Shown here in pieces: positions 9,166-21,345 of a stretch of DNA of 64,000 nucleotides. The position numbers and the translations under genes were made by a program. The notes under the pieces are model-generated. The model was not told the origin of the DNA and made no database searches. It saw nothing but the letters and a program-made list of their open reading frames with translations. This DNA comes from Ursus arctos (Eukaryota; Chordata; Mammalia; Carnivora; Ursidae): the NCBI RefSeq assembly GCF_023065955.2, contig NC_079873.1, forward strand, positions 10,244,566 through 10,308,565, written 5' to 3'. How positions within the stretch are numbered: the first letter of the stretch is position 1; the number at the start of each line of letters is the position of its first letter.

Positions 9166-10833
9166 AGAGGATCTGGCCGCTCTTAGGCTACGCTCGGAAG
9201 CTGCGCCCCACAACGGCCCTACGTTCAGCACCACATTCGGACAAAGGCAGCTGCGGCACGAACGCCACCATCTCGGGCCCGGCCCCCGGGCAGCGCAGCG
9301 CGGGGTCGTCCACGCGGCCCCCAGCCTCGGATTCCCTGCAGGCCTCGACACGATGTGCACATTACCTGGCCAAAGCGGTTACAGAATGAAAACGGAAGAA
9401 AAAAAGAAACCTATGGCAAAGGTTTAACTCTCCGAGTCCTAAAACTGTAATTCTCCTGGGAAGTTACACCAAAAACGAGGGACGTGAAAGGATGAAGGTG
9501 TGCAAAGCAGAGTGGAACCGCCTTGACTCTTCCAGTGGGGAAGAAGCAAGTTGGGGGAGCAGGGGGGAGGGGGTCACTGCGTTCACCGCCGCATAGGTGG
9601 GAGAGGCATTTTCCTTCGGCAAAGATCTGCTCAGCCTCTCTGGAAACCTCCACGCCCCTCCCCCCCGGAAAGAAACTGAGAACTCTGGGGGGAGAGGGGG
9701 GAACACACCAGAGCCATATGGAATTCTCTATTTTTTCCCCTCACACCATCTGCTTTGGGATCTAAGTACAGAATGGCAACTGCGTTGATTTAAGAGCCAA
9801 CAAAATCTCCAAGCAACTGGGAAGGCGCTCACATGGCTGGGCTGGTCCCCTCGCGGGGGCCGCGCTGTGTAAGGGCCGTGCGGCTGGCTCGGCCACACAC
9901 TGTCCCCAGCGCGCGCGCCCCAGAGGCGTGTGTGTTCCGATGACTGTAGTCAATACGCACAGAAAGGTCGAACTTTGTGCGCGTAAAGGCCACTGCAGGA
10001 TCTGGGAAGGTGATTCTAGAAAGCAGGTTTAATGCTTTTGTTTTCTCCCCCTCAACCAGAACCCGCTTGTTCAGGGAATTCTCACGTGAAGTATCACCGG
10101 CAGTGGGATACCCTCGGAGTTCGGCCTGTCTCCCCCCACCATCCCAGGATTCCACAAACTCTGAAAGCATGGGATTTGGGGTTTTTGTCTAGCTCGGTTG
10201 GGAACAACACCGGTTCCGAGCTGAGCTTACTTGGTGCCCAAACCTGAGCCGAACGCACAAGAGGCTGTTCACGGGCTCCGTTTCCCAGGCCTGGGCTCTC
10301 CACGGAGATGGAGGCAGCGGATTTGGGGGGCGCCCAGGCCTAGTGGGCGCTATTGGGAGGCACACGGGGTGTGTGTCCCACCTTACTTTTCAAAAACCCA
10401 AACTCTTCTGAATTCTGAAACAAATTAGGCCCCAAAAGTTTCGGGGGGTGGGAAATAAAGCCTCTGTTTTTCTTCTCAGCTGTCACCGCTCCTTAGAAGG
10501 CCCGCGTTCCGGGGTCCACCTGCGGGGTCAGGAGCACATAAGCTTCGCGGCGAGGCTCTCGAAGCACGTGCCCAACAGCTAGCAGCCGACAGGCTTTGCC
10601 CCTGAGAAGGCCCTGCGCTCTACTCTCCCCCACACAGTCCAGGAGAGACGCTTCGGGTTATTCTCCATCTCCAGCCAGCCTGGTGTCCTCCAATACACTT
10701 TTTAAGACAAACATCATTCTCTTTTAGCAGTTTCTGGTAACTTGGAGGCCTTCCTGTCCTGGTACCAAATACCTCCCTCCTCCCCGTTCCCCCGTGAACT
10801 GCGCACATCTAATCATGCTGGGGGGGGGGTGAG
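9166..10833. other. Unique GC-variable sequence with CpG-rich patches
   Basis: CpG clusters lie at about 9226-9345 and 9826-9930 (CGCGCGCGCCCC within it). Open frames here are short, overlapping and unrecognised. A 10-base G run at about 10820 precedes the L1 fragment. Confidence 0.4.
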
Positions 10834-11165
10834 TTTTTAAAAACAGCATGAGATACAGTTTACCTATAACATTCACCTGTGTGAAGCGTACGGTTCGATG
10901 GCTCTGCGTGAATTTACAGAGTTATGTAACCACAATGTCACCACAATGTCACCTTAAAACCTTCCCATCACTCCACTGCCCACTCTCCCTGTCCTCCAGC
11001 CTCTGACACACAGAAATCCGTGTTCTGTCTCCGTGCATTTGCTAATTCTGGAAATGTAATATAAATGGAATCAGACAATAGCTGATTCTTATCTCTGGCT
11101 TCTTTTACTCAGCATAATGTTGCTGGGATTCATGCGTGCTGGAATATACCACGTCTAACAGCAAT
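10834..11165 (-). repeat. L1M-type LINE ORF2/3' fragment, reverse orientation
   Basis: The plus strand reads GATACAGTTTACCTATAACA, CATTCACCTGTGTGAAGCGT, GGTTCGATGGC, AATGGAATCAGACAATAGC and TTTACTCAGCATAATGTTGC, the reverse complement of the L1M ORF2 end. A 12-base tandem duplication (CCACAATGTCAC twice) at about 10930-10953 is local to this copy. No reading frame is left. Confidence 0.75.
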
Positions 11166-13440
11166 TTCTCAATCAAGATTCCAGAACCCTCTCCATTCCT
11201 TGAACGATCTATGAGAACAAATGTCTATGTCACTTCTTGCTCACTTTCTCTAACTGGCACTGCGCACACACGCGTGCACACGTGCGCGCAAACACACACG
11301 CAGCTGGTGCCTGATAGCCATATGTCAAAAGAAGAAATGGGTAATTCAGGATGTAGAAACCCGAAATTGGATTTCATGTTAATTAACCGGAAGCCACAAT
11401 CTGGGTTTTACGAGAAAAAGTTTTCTTAAATTAATGATAGGTGTTAGACTGTGTAACTCAATGCGTGTCCTACACTGTACCCCAGGGTTGCTCTTTCTCG
11501 AGTTGTAGATTCCACACGATCATTTCTGACTGATTCCTGAAAAAGCTGGCAATGCAACTATGTGGGAGGAGTATCGCTAAGTAATCACGAGAAACCGTAG
11601 CAATACTTGAAGCCTGTTGTGTTTATCTGACCCACCACCTTCCCCTTCTATCCACATTCTAAATAACGTGAAGTCATCTGAGTTTTAGCTGACCGAGCCG
11701 GGTCATAAGATATATGTAGACTTTGGGAATGGGGAGGGTGGGCGTTCTCCCCGCTTCTGGGCCCCCACATCTCACTCCAACCTAGCACCTAGCAGTTCTG
11801 AGACCAGTGTTCCTTGTGAGCAAGGAAACTGGAAACCAGATCCAACGGACCTACCTGATGGGATCGAGTACACAGTTATCCGATCCTCATGTCATGGGCT
11901 TGGATTTTTCCTTCTCAAAGACAAAGATGTTCAGACAGAGCGCTGCAAAGCAGTGGGCTGGGAAGCCATTGGGGGCCACTCCCGGTCCTCTTGGAGCCAA
12001 GGCACCTTGAGCGCCCCAGACCCGTTCTTGGTGCCGTGGAGGAGGACACACGTGACACCCACCACCACCCCCTGTTATTGGTTCAGACATTGGAAATTTC
12101 GCAGTTAACCCAAAGCTTTATGTCATTGCACACTGCTCCCTTTGAGAAGAAGAGGTGAGGGCAAGGAAAGGGGAAGGAGGGAGAAGAAAGAGGCCAAAGA
12201 TGGGGTGGAATGGAGAGGAGGAGAGAAAAACAAAAGATGATTAAAAAAAATCGTCAAGGGCCAATTCCACCCACGCCCCTGTGAACAAATTAATGCATCA
12301 AACAAAACATAAAATAGCACCACACTAAAAGAGCCATTACAGATAATATTAAAGATAACAGTTGACTTGCTATTAGAATTCAGCCCGAGGCTGTATTTAC
12401 CTGGACTGCTCAAGGGGCTAGCCCTGTCCCCCAGGGTTGGCACGGGATGGTACTGGTGGTTCTTTGAGCCTGGGTACATCCAGTGGTACCTGCCAATTTC
12501 CATTTCAGCTCTGCTGTTCACTGCCAATTTCAGGTGGCAAAGAGTCAGTGTCTCTATCTCCAGCAAAGATTCTATATCAGCATTTATTCTTTTACCATAT
12601 AGTTAAAGGAAACGAGGAGTTTAAAAAACGCACGACTGAAATGCAACCTTTCCGTACCAGCTGATCACCGAGGCAGGAGGAATCGAGAACGCTGGAGTCT
12701 CCTCCGTTCTTGACGTCGACAGAACTCATCCAAATCGCCTTTTCCTTCCTTATGGTCACCATGAAGTCCCCCCACCCCGCCCCTTAGAATGCTCACTTTG
12801 GGCAGACACTATTTACAGTGGAAATCTGGCTTCTCCCAAGACTGCTGTTCTTTCTGGTTATTTCCCTTTCAAACCAACGGAGCGCAGTAGTCACCGCAGC
12901 CACACAAGCAAGAGGGACTACAGGCTCCCCCTCCATGATGGTACCCAGCTCCAGCCTTGAAAACCTGGCCAGCGACCCCCTGGCCTGCTGAATCTTGGAT
13001 AAAACTCCTGTCCTCCCAATGACATCTGCAATATTCTTTGTCAGCTCATTTTAAGCTCAGTACTTCAGAGAATTAGAACGTTCTGGATTAAGTCCTGTTC
13101 TAATTACCTCCTAGGGTTTTATAGAGAAAGGGCTCCTGGTCTTGGGCTCCAACCACTGCTTCCTCACACACATGGTAATGAGTGGCCTCTTGGGGACTCT
13201 GGTCCCTATCTGCTAATAGGACTCTCTTTCTCACATCCTAAGGGACTGGAGGGAAAGATACGCATCTACCAATGTGCCTGACTCAGAGAACGCTCCTGGT
13301 AACAGTGCGGTCACAATCTTAAAATCCCTAAGAGCTCAAAAGGTCACCTGTGGCCAACTTATGTCTCGGAATCACACAAAACCTCACAAGGGATTAGGCC
13401 CTGTGGGGGGTCACAAATATTTAAGGACAAAAAGTGATTC
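11166..13440. other. Unique sequence; short CA tract and polypurine stretch
   Basis: An imperfect CA/CG alternating tract lies at about 11264-11303. A polypurine run covers about 12140-12240 and explains the 147-codon open frame on the opposite strand. 12285-12380 is AT-rich with ATTAATGCAT-like motifs and may be conserved. No exon is evident. Confidence 0.4.
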
Positions 13441-13442
13441 TT

Positions 13443-13626
13443 GGGGTGCCTGGGTGGTTCAGATGGTTAAGCATCTGCCTTCGGCTCAGGTCATGATCTC
13501 CGGGTCCCGGGATCAAGCCCCTGGCTCAGCGGGGAGTCTGCTTCTCCCTCTCCCTCTGCCTCTCCCCCTGCTCATGCTCTTTCTGTATCTCTCTGTCTCA
13601 AATGAATAAATAAAATCTGTGAAAAA
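13443..13626 (+). mobile_element. CanSINE with target-site duplication
   Basis: The head is GGGTGCCTGGGTGGTTCAG, followed by CTTCGGCTCAGGTCATGATC, a CT-rich body and TGAATAAATAAAATCTG. AAAAAGTGATTCT at 13429-13441 and AAAAAGTGGTTCT at about 13627-13639 are the flanking duplication, with one mismatch. Confidence 0.92.
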
Positions 13627-13639
13627 AAAAAGTGGTTCT

Positions 13640-14049
13640 GACGTTGATGTGAGAGCAGTGATTCCATCAGATCAGGTTAGAATGCTCCACGTGGGCCCTG
13701 GGACCGCTGAGGGGGAGGCCTGAGCCAGCAGCCACGCTGCGGGGCCGTAGAGCGAACGCCTGACCCGGGGCGTGTGGAAGCTTACAAAGCCTTTAGGGAA
13801 CCCCATCGGCACCATGCACGGTCTCTGAAAACTCCTGAGCTTCTCTCCCACGGGCGAGTGGAGACTTTTCTAGGTGGTGTTTCAGAGAGAGCCTTTATGG
13901 CTTCGAGGGAAAGCAAAACCATCTCGTGTAAGACATGTAAAGACGTTTAAAGATGTTTAAAAGGGGGCGGGGGGAAGATGCCAGGGCAAGATCAGACCCG
14001 CGCAAGGACGCTACTCGCTGCTGCTTTGTCGTCAGTAGTGAGAGCGCAG
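13640..14049. other. Unique sequence, nothing recognised
   Basis: It is moderately GC-rich. No repeat, promoter or exon feature is supportable here. Confidence 0.4.
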
Positions 14050-14250
14050 CTCGCGTTTCTGGAGCGCTCGCGATGTGCTAGTCGCCACGCAGAACACGCT
14101 GCACCTGTTACCTCAGTAATCCAAGGTCATGATGTCTGCCACGCCCATCCTACCAAATCGGTGCGATGAGCCTTCTGTCTTTCCAGATGGAGAGAGCAAG
14201 GGCAAGGAGATGCCGGGATCATGCAGCCAGGGGAGGAGGAGCCGGGGTAC
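14050..14250 (+). repeat. MIR-like SINE
   Basis: The order GGAGCGCTCGCGATGTGCTA, then GTTACCTCAGTAATCC, then CAGATGGAGAGAGC, then ATCATGCAGCCAGGGG parallels a MIR element: GAGCACTTACTATGTGCCAG, TCATTTAATCC, CAGATGAGGAAAC, GGTCACACAGC. It is strongly diverged and CpG-enriched. Confidence 0.45.
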
Positions 14251-15910
14251 GCGCCTGGGCCGTGTGACTGCAGAGGGCACGCCTCTGAACCCGCCAGACC
14301 CTCCCGGCGCGCCTGCGCGCCTGCTGCAAGTTTCTACCCTTCTGCTGAGCCCGACAGGGGTTTTTCTGAGGTCAGTGTGGAGGTGAGCCGCGCTTCTGTG
14401 CCGCCTCAAGAGAGGTCTCAGGTCCCGAGCTCCTGCTGTTATTTCGGGGTTCTGGAAAGGACTTAACTCTCAACTTTCCCTGGGTTTAGATTTTTGCTTC
14501 TCTGCTCAGGAGATGCACTCTCAGATGTGGGCTGTGCTATGGGTCTGAGAGCAAAGACACCCAGTGGGGCTGGTGGAAAGAACCAGAAGCAGGTTAAGTG
14601 GCTGTGAGCCCACACCAACCTCAGGCAAGAGCACTGCAAGGAGCGCGAGCGCTTTTGGTCTAGAAAAGTTTCATCGTCCTCTAAAACACATTCCTCTCTC
14701 CATGCCCAACGCACAGCAGCTGCCCAATAAATGTCTGCTAGAAGAATATGAGGTTGAAAGCACGGCAGCACCCTGGGACCCTGCGGACCAAGAAACCGAC
14801 CTCCAGGTCCCCCACCACACTGACCTCACCCAAGCCAGGCCATGCAATTCCCTGCATCTCTGCACAGGATATGTCCATTCTCTGTTCTCATCTCCTCATG
14901 CATGGGGATGTCTCCAGACAGTCAGGCAATCAGGCACAGGCTACTAGGCAAGGACAATAAAAAACCATGGACTGCCCAAAGCTTATGTGTTTTCTGACAA
15001 AAACATGGCGGCCATGCCAGACATGCTTAGTTCAGCGTAAAAATACTCCTATTCCAGCAGATGTGGAGATGGGGTCAGCAAGTGGATGGCTGTTTTCCAA
15101 TACTTCTGGGAAGGCCTTTTTACAACAGTAAATCTTTAGACATGAAAGAAAAGAAAATCATGTCTATTCTCGATTTTGGAGCCAAATCTTGGAGGCATTA
15201 AATATAAAACTAATTCTAAAAATTTCAAAGAGCACAGTATACATTGTATTTAAAAGGACAGGGTCCCAACATTTAGGAGGGAGTCACCAGATTGCAAGGA
15301 GAAGCCTCAGCTTGAATGGTCTATTAAAACACTGTCGATGCTGGGCAACTGGCAAGAAATGGGAAAATGTACACACACAGCCAGGAAGGCCCTGGCTTAG
15401 GCTCTACGAGGGAAGACTGCAAACGTTCCCCTGAGGGAGCGGGAGCCAGGGACGGGCAGGAGACCACCCTATATTCTGGAAGATGCACGAAAGTCTGTGA
15501 CATCTGAGCTGCTATGTAGAGCTGGGGCTGAGGGGAACGGTGGTGGCTGATGGGGACGGTCACAACCGCGGGCGGTCACCACCAAAGGTGGGTATGAAAC
15601 GAACAATGGGGAATTGAGGAAAGGAAAACAAAACAATGCCTTGTACCTTTCCCCCCCTTTTCTCCCCCATTTACTTAGATAGTATGATGTATTTCTGTGA
15701 CCGGGCTGAGTAACTCAGTCAGGGGCAGACTGGTACATTTTCTGGCATCTACGAAATCATCACCAGAGCCAACTAAGTGACAAAGACTGAGCTTCCTTAG
15801 AAAGACCATACGCCCTAGGCAAGGTCTTTAGAAGCTGGATCTATCGTCCTTCATTTTTAGGTATTATTTAAGATATTAAAGGAAAGCTCTACCAGCACCA
15901 CGATCAATAG
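14251..15910. other. Unique sequence, no gene recognised
   Basis: The 14251-14460 part is GC-rich with CGCGCCTGCGCGCC at about 14308. The remainder is of average composition. Open frames of up to 127 codons overlap in several frames and match nothing I know. Confidence 0.4.
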
Positions 15911-16086
15911 CAGAGGTCAGCAAACGGCCCCGTTTTTGTCAAAAACGTTTCATCGGCACTTGGCCACACGTATCAGTTGATATACTATCCGTGGCTGTTT
16001 CATGCTACAACCGTAGATGTGAGTAGTTACAACAGAGACTGTGTGGCCTACAAAGCCTAAAATATTTACTCTCTGGCCCTTCGTGG
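15911..16086 (+). repeat. hAT-type non-autonomous transposon, copy 3
   Basis: It begins CAGAGGTCAGCAAACGGCCC. It contains ATCCGTGGCTGTTTCATGCT, GTGAGTAGTTACAACAGAGA, TGTGGCCTACAAAGCC and AAAATATTTACTCTCTGGCC. This is the same orientation as the copy at 616-929. Confidence 0.75.
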
Positions 16087-18648
16087 GTGAAGCGTGCTGA
16101 CCTTGGCCACCGAACGTGGCTGGTTAAGGCTTGAGTACGGGAGGAAGTCAACACAACTGAGCAGATCAGCCTCCAAAAGAGAAAGTTTATTTTCTCTTTT
16201 TACACGTGTCTGGAAGAGACAGGTCCCTGGGCCGGATGAGGAGGAAAGTTCTCCCCTCTGGCACTGTCGTCCTGCTATTTAATCTGCCACCGAGTTGGCA
16301 AAATTAAGGTTCAAACCAAGATCCTGCTCTACATAATGGTGCCTAAGACGAGTGAAGCGCCCCTGTACGCCTGTGACGTGTGCTGGGAGGCTAGAGGACG
16401 GGTGATGTGTCAAAGGAGAGTATTATTAAATGAACGAATGAATGAATAACCAGGTGCATTTGTGCAGCTGAGACTGGAGCCTCCCTTTCTTACAAGTGAG
16501 TGTGTGTCGCCTTGTTCCTCCATCCCACAGCCATCCCTATTCCTGGCCGGCCATCCCACAGGGCTGTACATTCGGTCCCAAGGAGAAAAAGGCAAGAGCG
16601 TGTCTCTGGAACAATCCAATTCAAATCACCGAGCCCCAGTGAGGGGAAATTTACTTTGTGGGGACACTCACTGGCTATTTCACACGTTCTCGGGTACATC
16701 GAGGCTCCCAAGTCACGTCATTAAGATGATTTACTCTAAATCAACTTGTAGTTTGAAGTCACAGAAAAACGCCATTTGTAAAGTGACAATCTGATCTTGA
16801 GGTTTCCACCCAATTTCAAGGAAGGCAAGTCTAAATTTCCAGAAATGGGTCAGAATTCTTTGTCTAATGAAATAGCAAGGCCAAGTCTTGAAAAATGTGC
16901 TAAAGGAAACATTATAAAAGCAGGAGATGTGCCAGATGGCTCATTGAGATCTTCTCCACCCTTAAATTTTCTAAAATAAAATAAAATAAAATAAGGTAAA
17001 AGCAAGCTGTATCATACCTACCACATACGTCCAGCACCATCTGGCCCACCATGCGTTTCTCTACAGCCTATCCCCAGACACCCTCTCTTCAAATGTCCTC
17101 CCTGGCAGACTCTTAGAGGGAAAAACTGCATCTAAAACTTTCTCCATACCATATTCACGTAACCAAGTTAGAAATTGTCAATAAAAATCTCAAAATCAAA
17201 TCATTTCTACATCACCAGGAAGAGCATAACATGTTAAATGTGTCCCTCAGGGGTTTTAGCTCACAGGCCACAAATTCTAGAAGACTTTTCTTCCTAAAAA
17301 AATAAGACGGGGCCCAAAGTGCACGCATTTGAATTAAAACAAACAAAACCAAACCTAAACACACAAGACATTACATGTGATCAAAAAAACTTAAATGCAT
17401 GTGTTAATTTTTTACCCAAGTCAACGATCTGAATTCATTTCTTATGTTGCTTATGTCCTAGAATTTATTTCCAATCACACATTGTTTCCAATTCACTACA
17501 TTTTTCTTCCTATGTGGTTTGATGCCTGGAACTCTCCAAATTATTTCAGCAGTAATTCCAGGCACTTAACTAGCTCGACTATAATTGTTTCAGTAGATTC
17601 CAATTTCCTACATGTAATAAAAACAATTTGCATCACAGATTTTTTTTCATACAATACAGCAATTGATTCAATTGTTTTTCTACCCCTTGACGGAGCACTC
17701 CCCGTACTTCCAGACGCACTGGTTTTCACAAATGAATTGCCATCAAGTAATACTCCACGGAAATAAATAGAAGCCTAGCTCTCCATCTCTTTATTAGTGA
17801 GGCCCATGGTCTAGTTCCTTTGATTCAGTCTCATTCCTTCCTTCCATTTACTCCATTTCAGTGCGTCTGTTTACTCAATCCTTACACTTTGATTCAATTT
17901 AGTGCTTCCAATGTAAAAACCGTTATTTGTAATAACCTGGCATTTCTTACATCATCTGAGAAGACCAGCTTGCTTTCCTTAAAAATTTCTGCATATCTAC
18001 TGAATATTTCTGGGGAATTCTGACCACATAGTGGTGTTCTGTAGCAAAAGCCATGAGGCAGTTTCGAACACACATACATATATTTTTTAGGATTTGGATT
18101 ATTTTTGTTTAAAATAGGAGCAAAGCCCTCCTGAAGCAATAGCTCTGTTGTCCTGCTGAAGGAAGTGAGACCACCTAAAAAAGTTGAGGTCAATTTATAA
18201 AGCTAAGTTTAATTTCTATTCTTAATAATAATCCAAATAATTCTGCAATGTAGTAATTACCCACAGCTAGAATTCCCATTGGACAATAATACCCCAAATT
18301 AAGAGGCAGGTATAGCCCCTAGCACCAACTACTAAAAACAAATGGGAAAGGAGGAACAGAGGGGAAAAAAATAGATGTGCATGAAAAACTCTGTGGGAAG
18401 TGACAAAATGTATAGGATTTAATTTCAGGAATTAAATCCCTTGCTGTGAAAAGGCTTAAAAGAAAAGCACACACACAAAAAAGATCCACCAGCTCCAGAA
18501 TTATATAATGCATACCCCAATTATGTGAAAATTTTAAATGTACATTTCAAGGAAATCAACATTTATCTTATAAATTTCCAATGAAATGGGAAGGAATACT
18601 GGAGTGACAAGCAGGCAGAAACATTAGTGCCTGTCACTTCATGCCTCT
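16087..18648. other. Repeat-free AT-rich unique sequence
   Basis: The only simple repeat is an ATAAA pentamer run at about 16972-16995. 17150-18330 is strongly AT-rich and contains many TAAT/ATTA cores and CAATCA-like motifs, with no dispersed repeat that I recognise. This composition is common in conserved non-coding DNA near developmental genes. That is inference, since no alignment was possible. Confidence 0.45.
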
Positions 18649-18697
18649 GTGTGTGTGTGTGTGTGTGTGTGCGTGCGCGCACGGCACGCGTGTGTGC
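18649..18697 (+). repeat. TG microsatellite running into CG-alternating DNA
   Basis: About twelve TG units are followed by GCGTGCGCGCACGGCACGCG and TGTGTG. The whole tract alternates purine and pyrimidine, the pattern favoured for Z-DNA. Confidence 0.85.
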
Positions 18698-18779
18698 CTA
18701 GAATGACAATGGACGAGCAAACTGGGAAATGACAATGATGATACTTGTGTGGGTTTTGACTTGGGTGAAGCTGCCATGT

Positions 18780-19720
18780 GAACTTATTCGTCTAAATGAA
18801 GATTAGCAGATAAGCCATCCTCCAAATGGGCACTGGTGGCGGGTCCCATAGGGACCACAACCCCGGTGGCGGCAGCCGACACACGCCCTGGCCGTGCTTA
18901 CTCACGCCTGAACTCTACATGTGACAATAGCTTGTGTTCACCTGGCATTTTTGAATTACCTCACAGCTGGTGTTTATCAATTTTGGCAAATTTTGCGGTT
19001 CCTCCAGAAATCACCTCTTGCTTCTCATTTTGTCTCTAAAACCAGAGCTAATGAACGAGGTTTCACCTACAGACGGTCAATAGATGTAGTACAGCCTGTG
19101 GGTTCGGTGTTAAGTAGTCTTTAATTGATGTAGAATGATAGCAGCCCATAAGACTAAACGAGGACGAGACACACAGTCGTGCAGTGATGATTTGGTATTG
19201 GTTTTATGCCCCTCGCTTGCTTTAGGAGAGGGAAAAAAAATAAAGGTATGTTTTTGCAGAGACCAAGACGGTTTTATGAATGGTTTATCAATGGTTAATT
19301 TGGTTTATTAATATGGCAAATACCACATTAATAAAAAAGTGGGCACTACGTGAAATCATCTATTTTAGGAAAACGCTGCTGTGAACTGTGAGAGGCGCCC
19401 TCCCAACAGCGCTATTACATGATTACTCCCCGCAAACTTCATCTCTAATCACCGCGGAAATCAATCAATACTTTTATCTCTGTTTCTCAGCTTCATAAAT
19501 ACTCACCGGAGCTTCTCTTATTGCTATTCGTTCATTCATATAAATTAAAAATATGTACATACAAGAAAAGGCAAGCTTTCTGTTTCGTTGTGGCGGGTGG
19601 AGGTAGGTTTCATGCAGGGATTGAATTCAACTGCCAATTTTAAAATAAAAATACTTAATGCCACCGAAACATACACTTCAAAATGGCTAAAATGGTAAAT
19701 TTCGTGTTATGCAGATTTTA
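18780..19720. promoter_or_regulatory. Candidate conserved non-coding element (enhancer-like)
   Basis: There is no repeat or coding signal. Homeodomain-type cores are dense. At 19270-19313 the motif GGTTTAT-CAAT/TAAT recurs three to four times as imperfect units (GGTTTTATGAAT, GGTTTATCAAT, GGTTAATTT, GGTTTATTAAT). TCAATCAATA at 19461-19470 fits a PBX/HOX-type site, and CATGATTACTCC lies near 19420. Regulatory function is inferred from composition and motif clustering only. Confidence 0.4.
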
Positions 19721-21110
19721 TCAGACTTTGAAATTTAATTAATTGAAGAAATGAAATCGTGCTGCTTATTAAATTCCGTATAAAAACAAGCGGCTTGTAG
19801 CCCAGCCTGCCGGTAGGCTCGAATACAGGAAATTGCCATGTCTGTAGGTGTAAAATGGTTGACAATTTCAGACAGTTCAACCAACATCTTCGTAAGTAAA
19901 ACAGAGTTGTGCTCCCACCCTGGAAAATCACTATTGTTTAGTGACTTGTCAGTCGATCCCAGGGCCGTGGGAAATAACCTTGGCATGAAGGCTGGTGACA
20001 CTAGAGCCACTGCAGGTGTAGAGGATGTCCCTGTGCCTCTAGGACAGTCTGTAACTTCGGGCGAGGGAGACAGGTGAGCGGCGTCTCTCCTGCATGGTAA
20101 TTTCACAGTGGCTGAACGGATTCTATGTGCTAGGGCACTTGGGATCCGTTTTTATCTAGGAAGAGACAGATGAATTTCGGCTTCTATTTTCTTTCTGCAA
20201 AACATGCATTTCTCTAAAAAGGCCATTCCCTATGTCCACATTGTAATAAGACTCCCCTTTAGGGACAGGACCTTTACCAATTTTCCTCCTCCAAATCTCC
20301 AAGTCATAAACGGCAGGGGACCCTCCACCCCGCTCCATCAGCACCAGGTGACAGAGCTGACATCCCCGCTCTGAAGCTCCCACTGTAAATGGTTATTACA
20401 AGTCACAGTCAGGGCCTGATACATGGAAAGAACTATCAAATTCAATAAGAAAACTAGAAAACATCCCAAATCACTGCGGCATTAGCGGAACCAAAGCAAT
20501 AGTTTGCGGCCCCTCCAGTTCCTCCCCAGCATCAGCAGAAAATAACGCATTCCATGCCCCTGGGGTATAACATGCAGAACGGGAGACCTAAGTTACGACT
20601 CATTATATTAATGAAAAAAAAAAAAAAAAGACCGTTTCCCCAATTCGGCTACCCAAGGTGACCAACTGCAGACATCCTGAGAAATCCCACATTCGGTAGG
20701 AAGATTTGGAACAGGAATGGGCTGAAGAAAGGCTGCTCTATTAATTTAACATCAGCCTACAGGCAAAAACCACCCTGAAAGCAAGACCCTGCCAGAGGGA
20801 TTGTTTCAGAGCTATTTTACAAGAGACACAAAACCAGGCTACCCCTTTGAAAGCACCCCCAGTGAAAGCTTGAAACAGGCTATTGTCAGAGGGCTGGGTA
20901 CCTTTTCTCTCTTGGCTTTGTTCAGTATTTTCCTCGGCTGCAGTTTCCATGGCTGGCTTCATACCATCCACCAAAAATGCTTTTCCCCGCTCCCCCAACA
21001 CACACTTTTCCCCTCCTCTTCCTTTTCCTTTGGACTCTCCTCCGTCTCTTATTTACACCGCGTGATTGAGAGGTTCTGTTCTTCACTACAGTAGATTACA
21101 GCCCCTTCCA
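19721..21110. other. Repeat-poor unique sequence
   Basis: Apart from a run of 16 A at 20614-20629 I see no repeat. There are AT-rich blocks with TTTAATTAATTG (about 19733) and TTAATTTAACATC (about 20741). No exon is recognised. Confidence 0.4.
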
Positions 21111-21114
21111 AGAT

Positions 21115-21345
21115 GCAAAAGGCTCGTCAGCGTCAGTTTCCCTCTGCCTACTGGTCCAAAAAGACAGCTGCCAAGGAGCCGGCGGCCACACGTCAGCGAG
21201 GATCCCAGTTAGAACACAGCCATCCTGCGCCCCGTCCCACTGCGGCTCCCGGGGGACAGCCGCGCCCCCGCCCGCTGCCCGGCCGCTCGCTCGCCCGCGC
21301 CGCTCGCTCCCGGCCAAATGCACCCACTGAATGCTAATCAGCTCT
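21115..21345. promoter_or_regulatory. Short CpG-dense patch, candidate CpG-island promoter or enhancer
   Basis: By hand count roughly 20 CpG dinucleotides lie within about 140 bases (21180-21320), including CCGCGCCCCCGCCCGCTGCC and CGCTCGCTCGCCCGCGCCGC. GC-box-like CCCCGCCC motifs suit SP/KLF factors. No TATA box is seen. A CACGTGACTCAGC cluster (E-box plus AP-1/MAF-like) lies just downstream at about 21419. The patch stands alone in AT-rich, repeat-poor DNA. No linked exon is visible, so it could serve a non-coding RNA, an alternative first exon or an enhancer. Confidence 0.45.
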
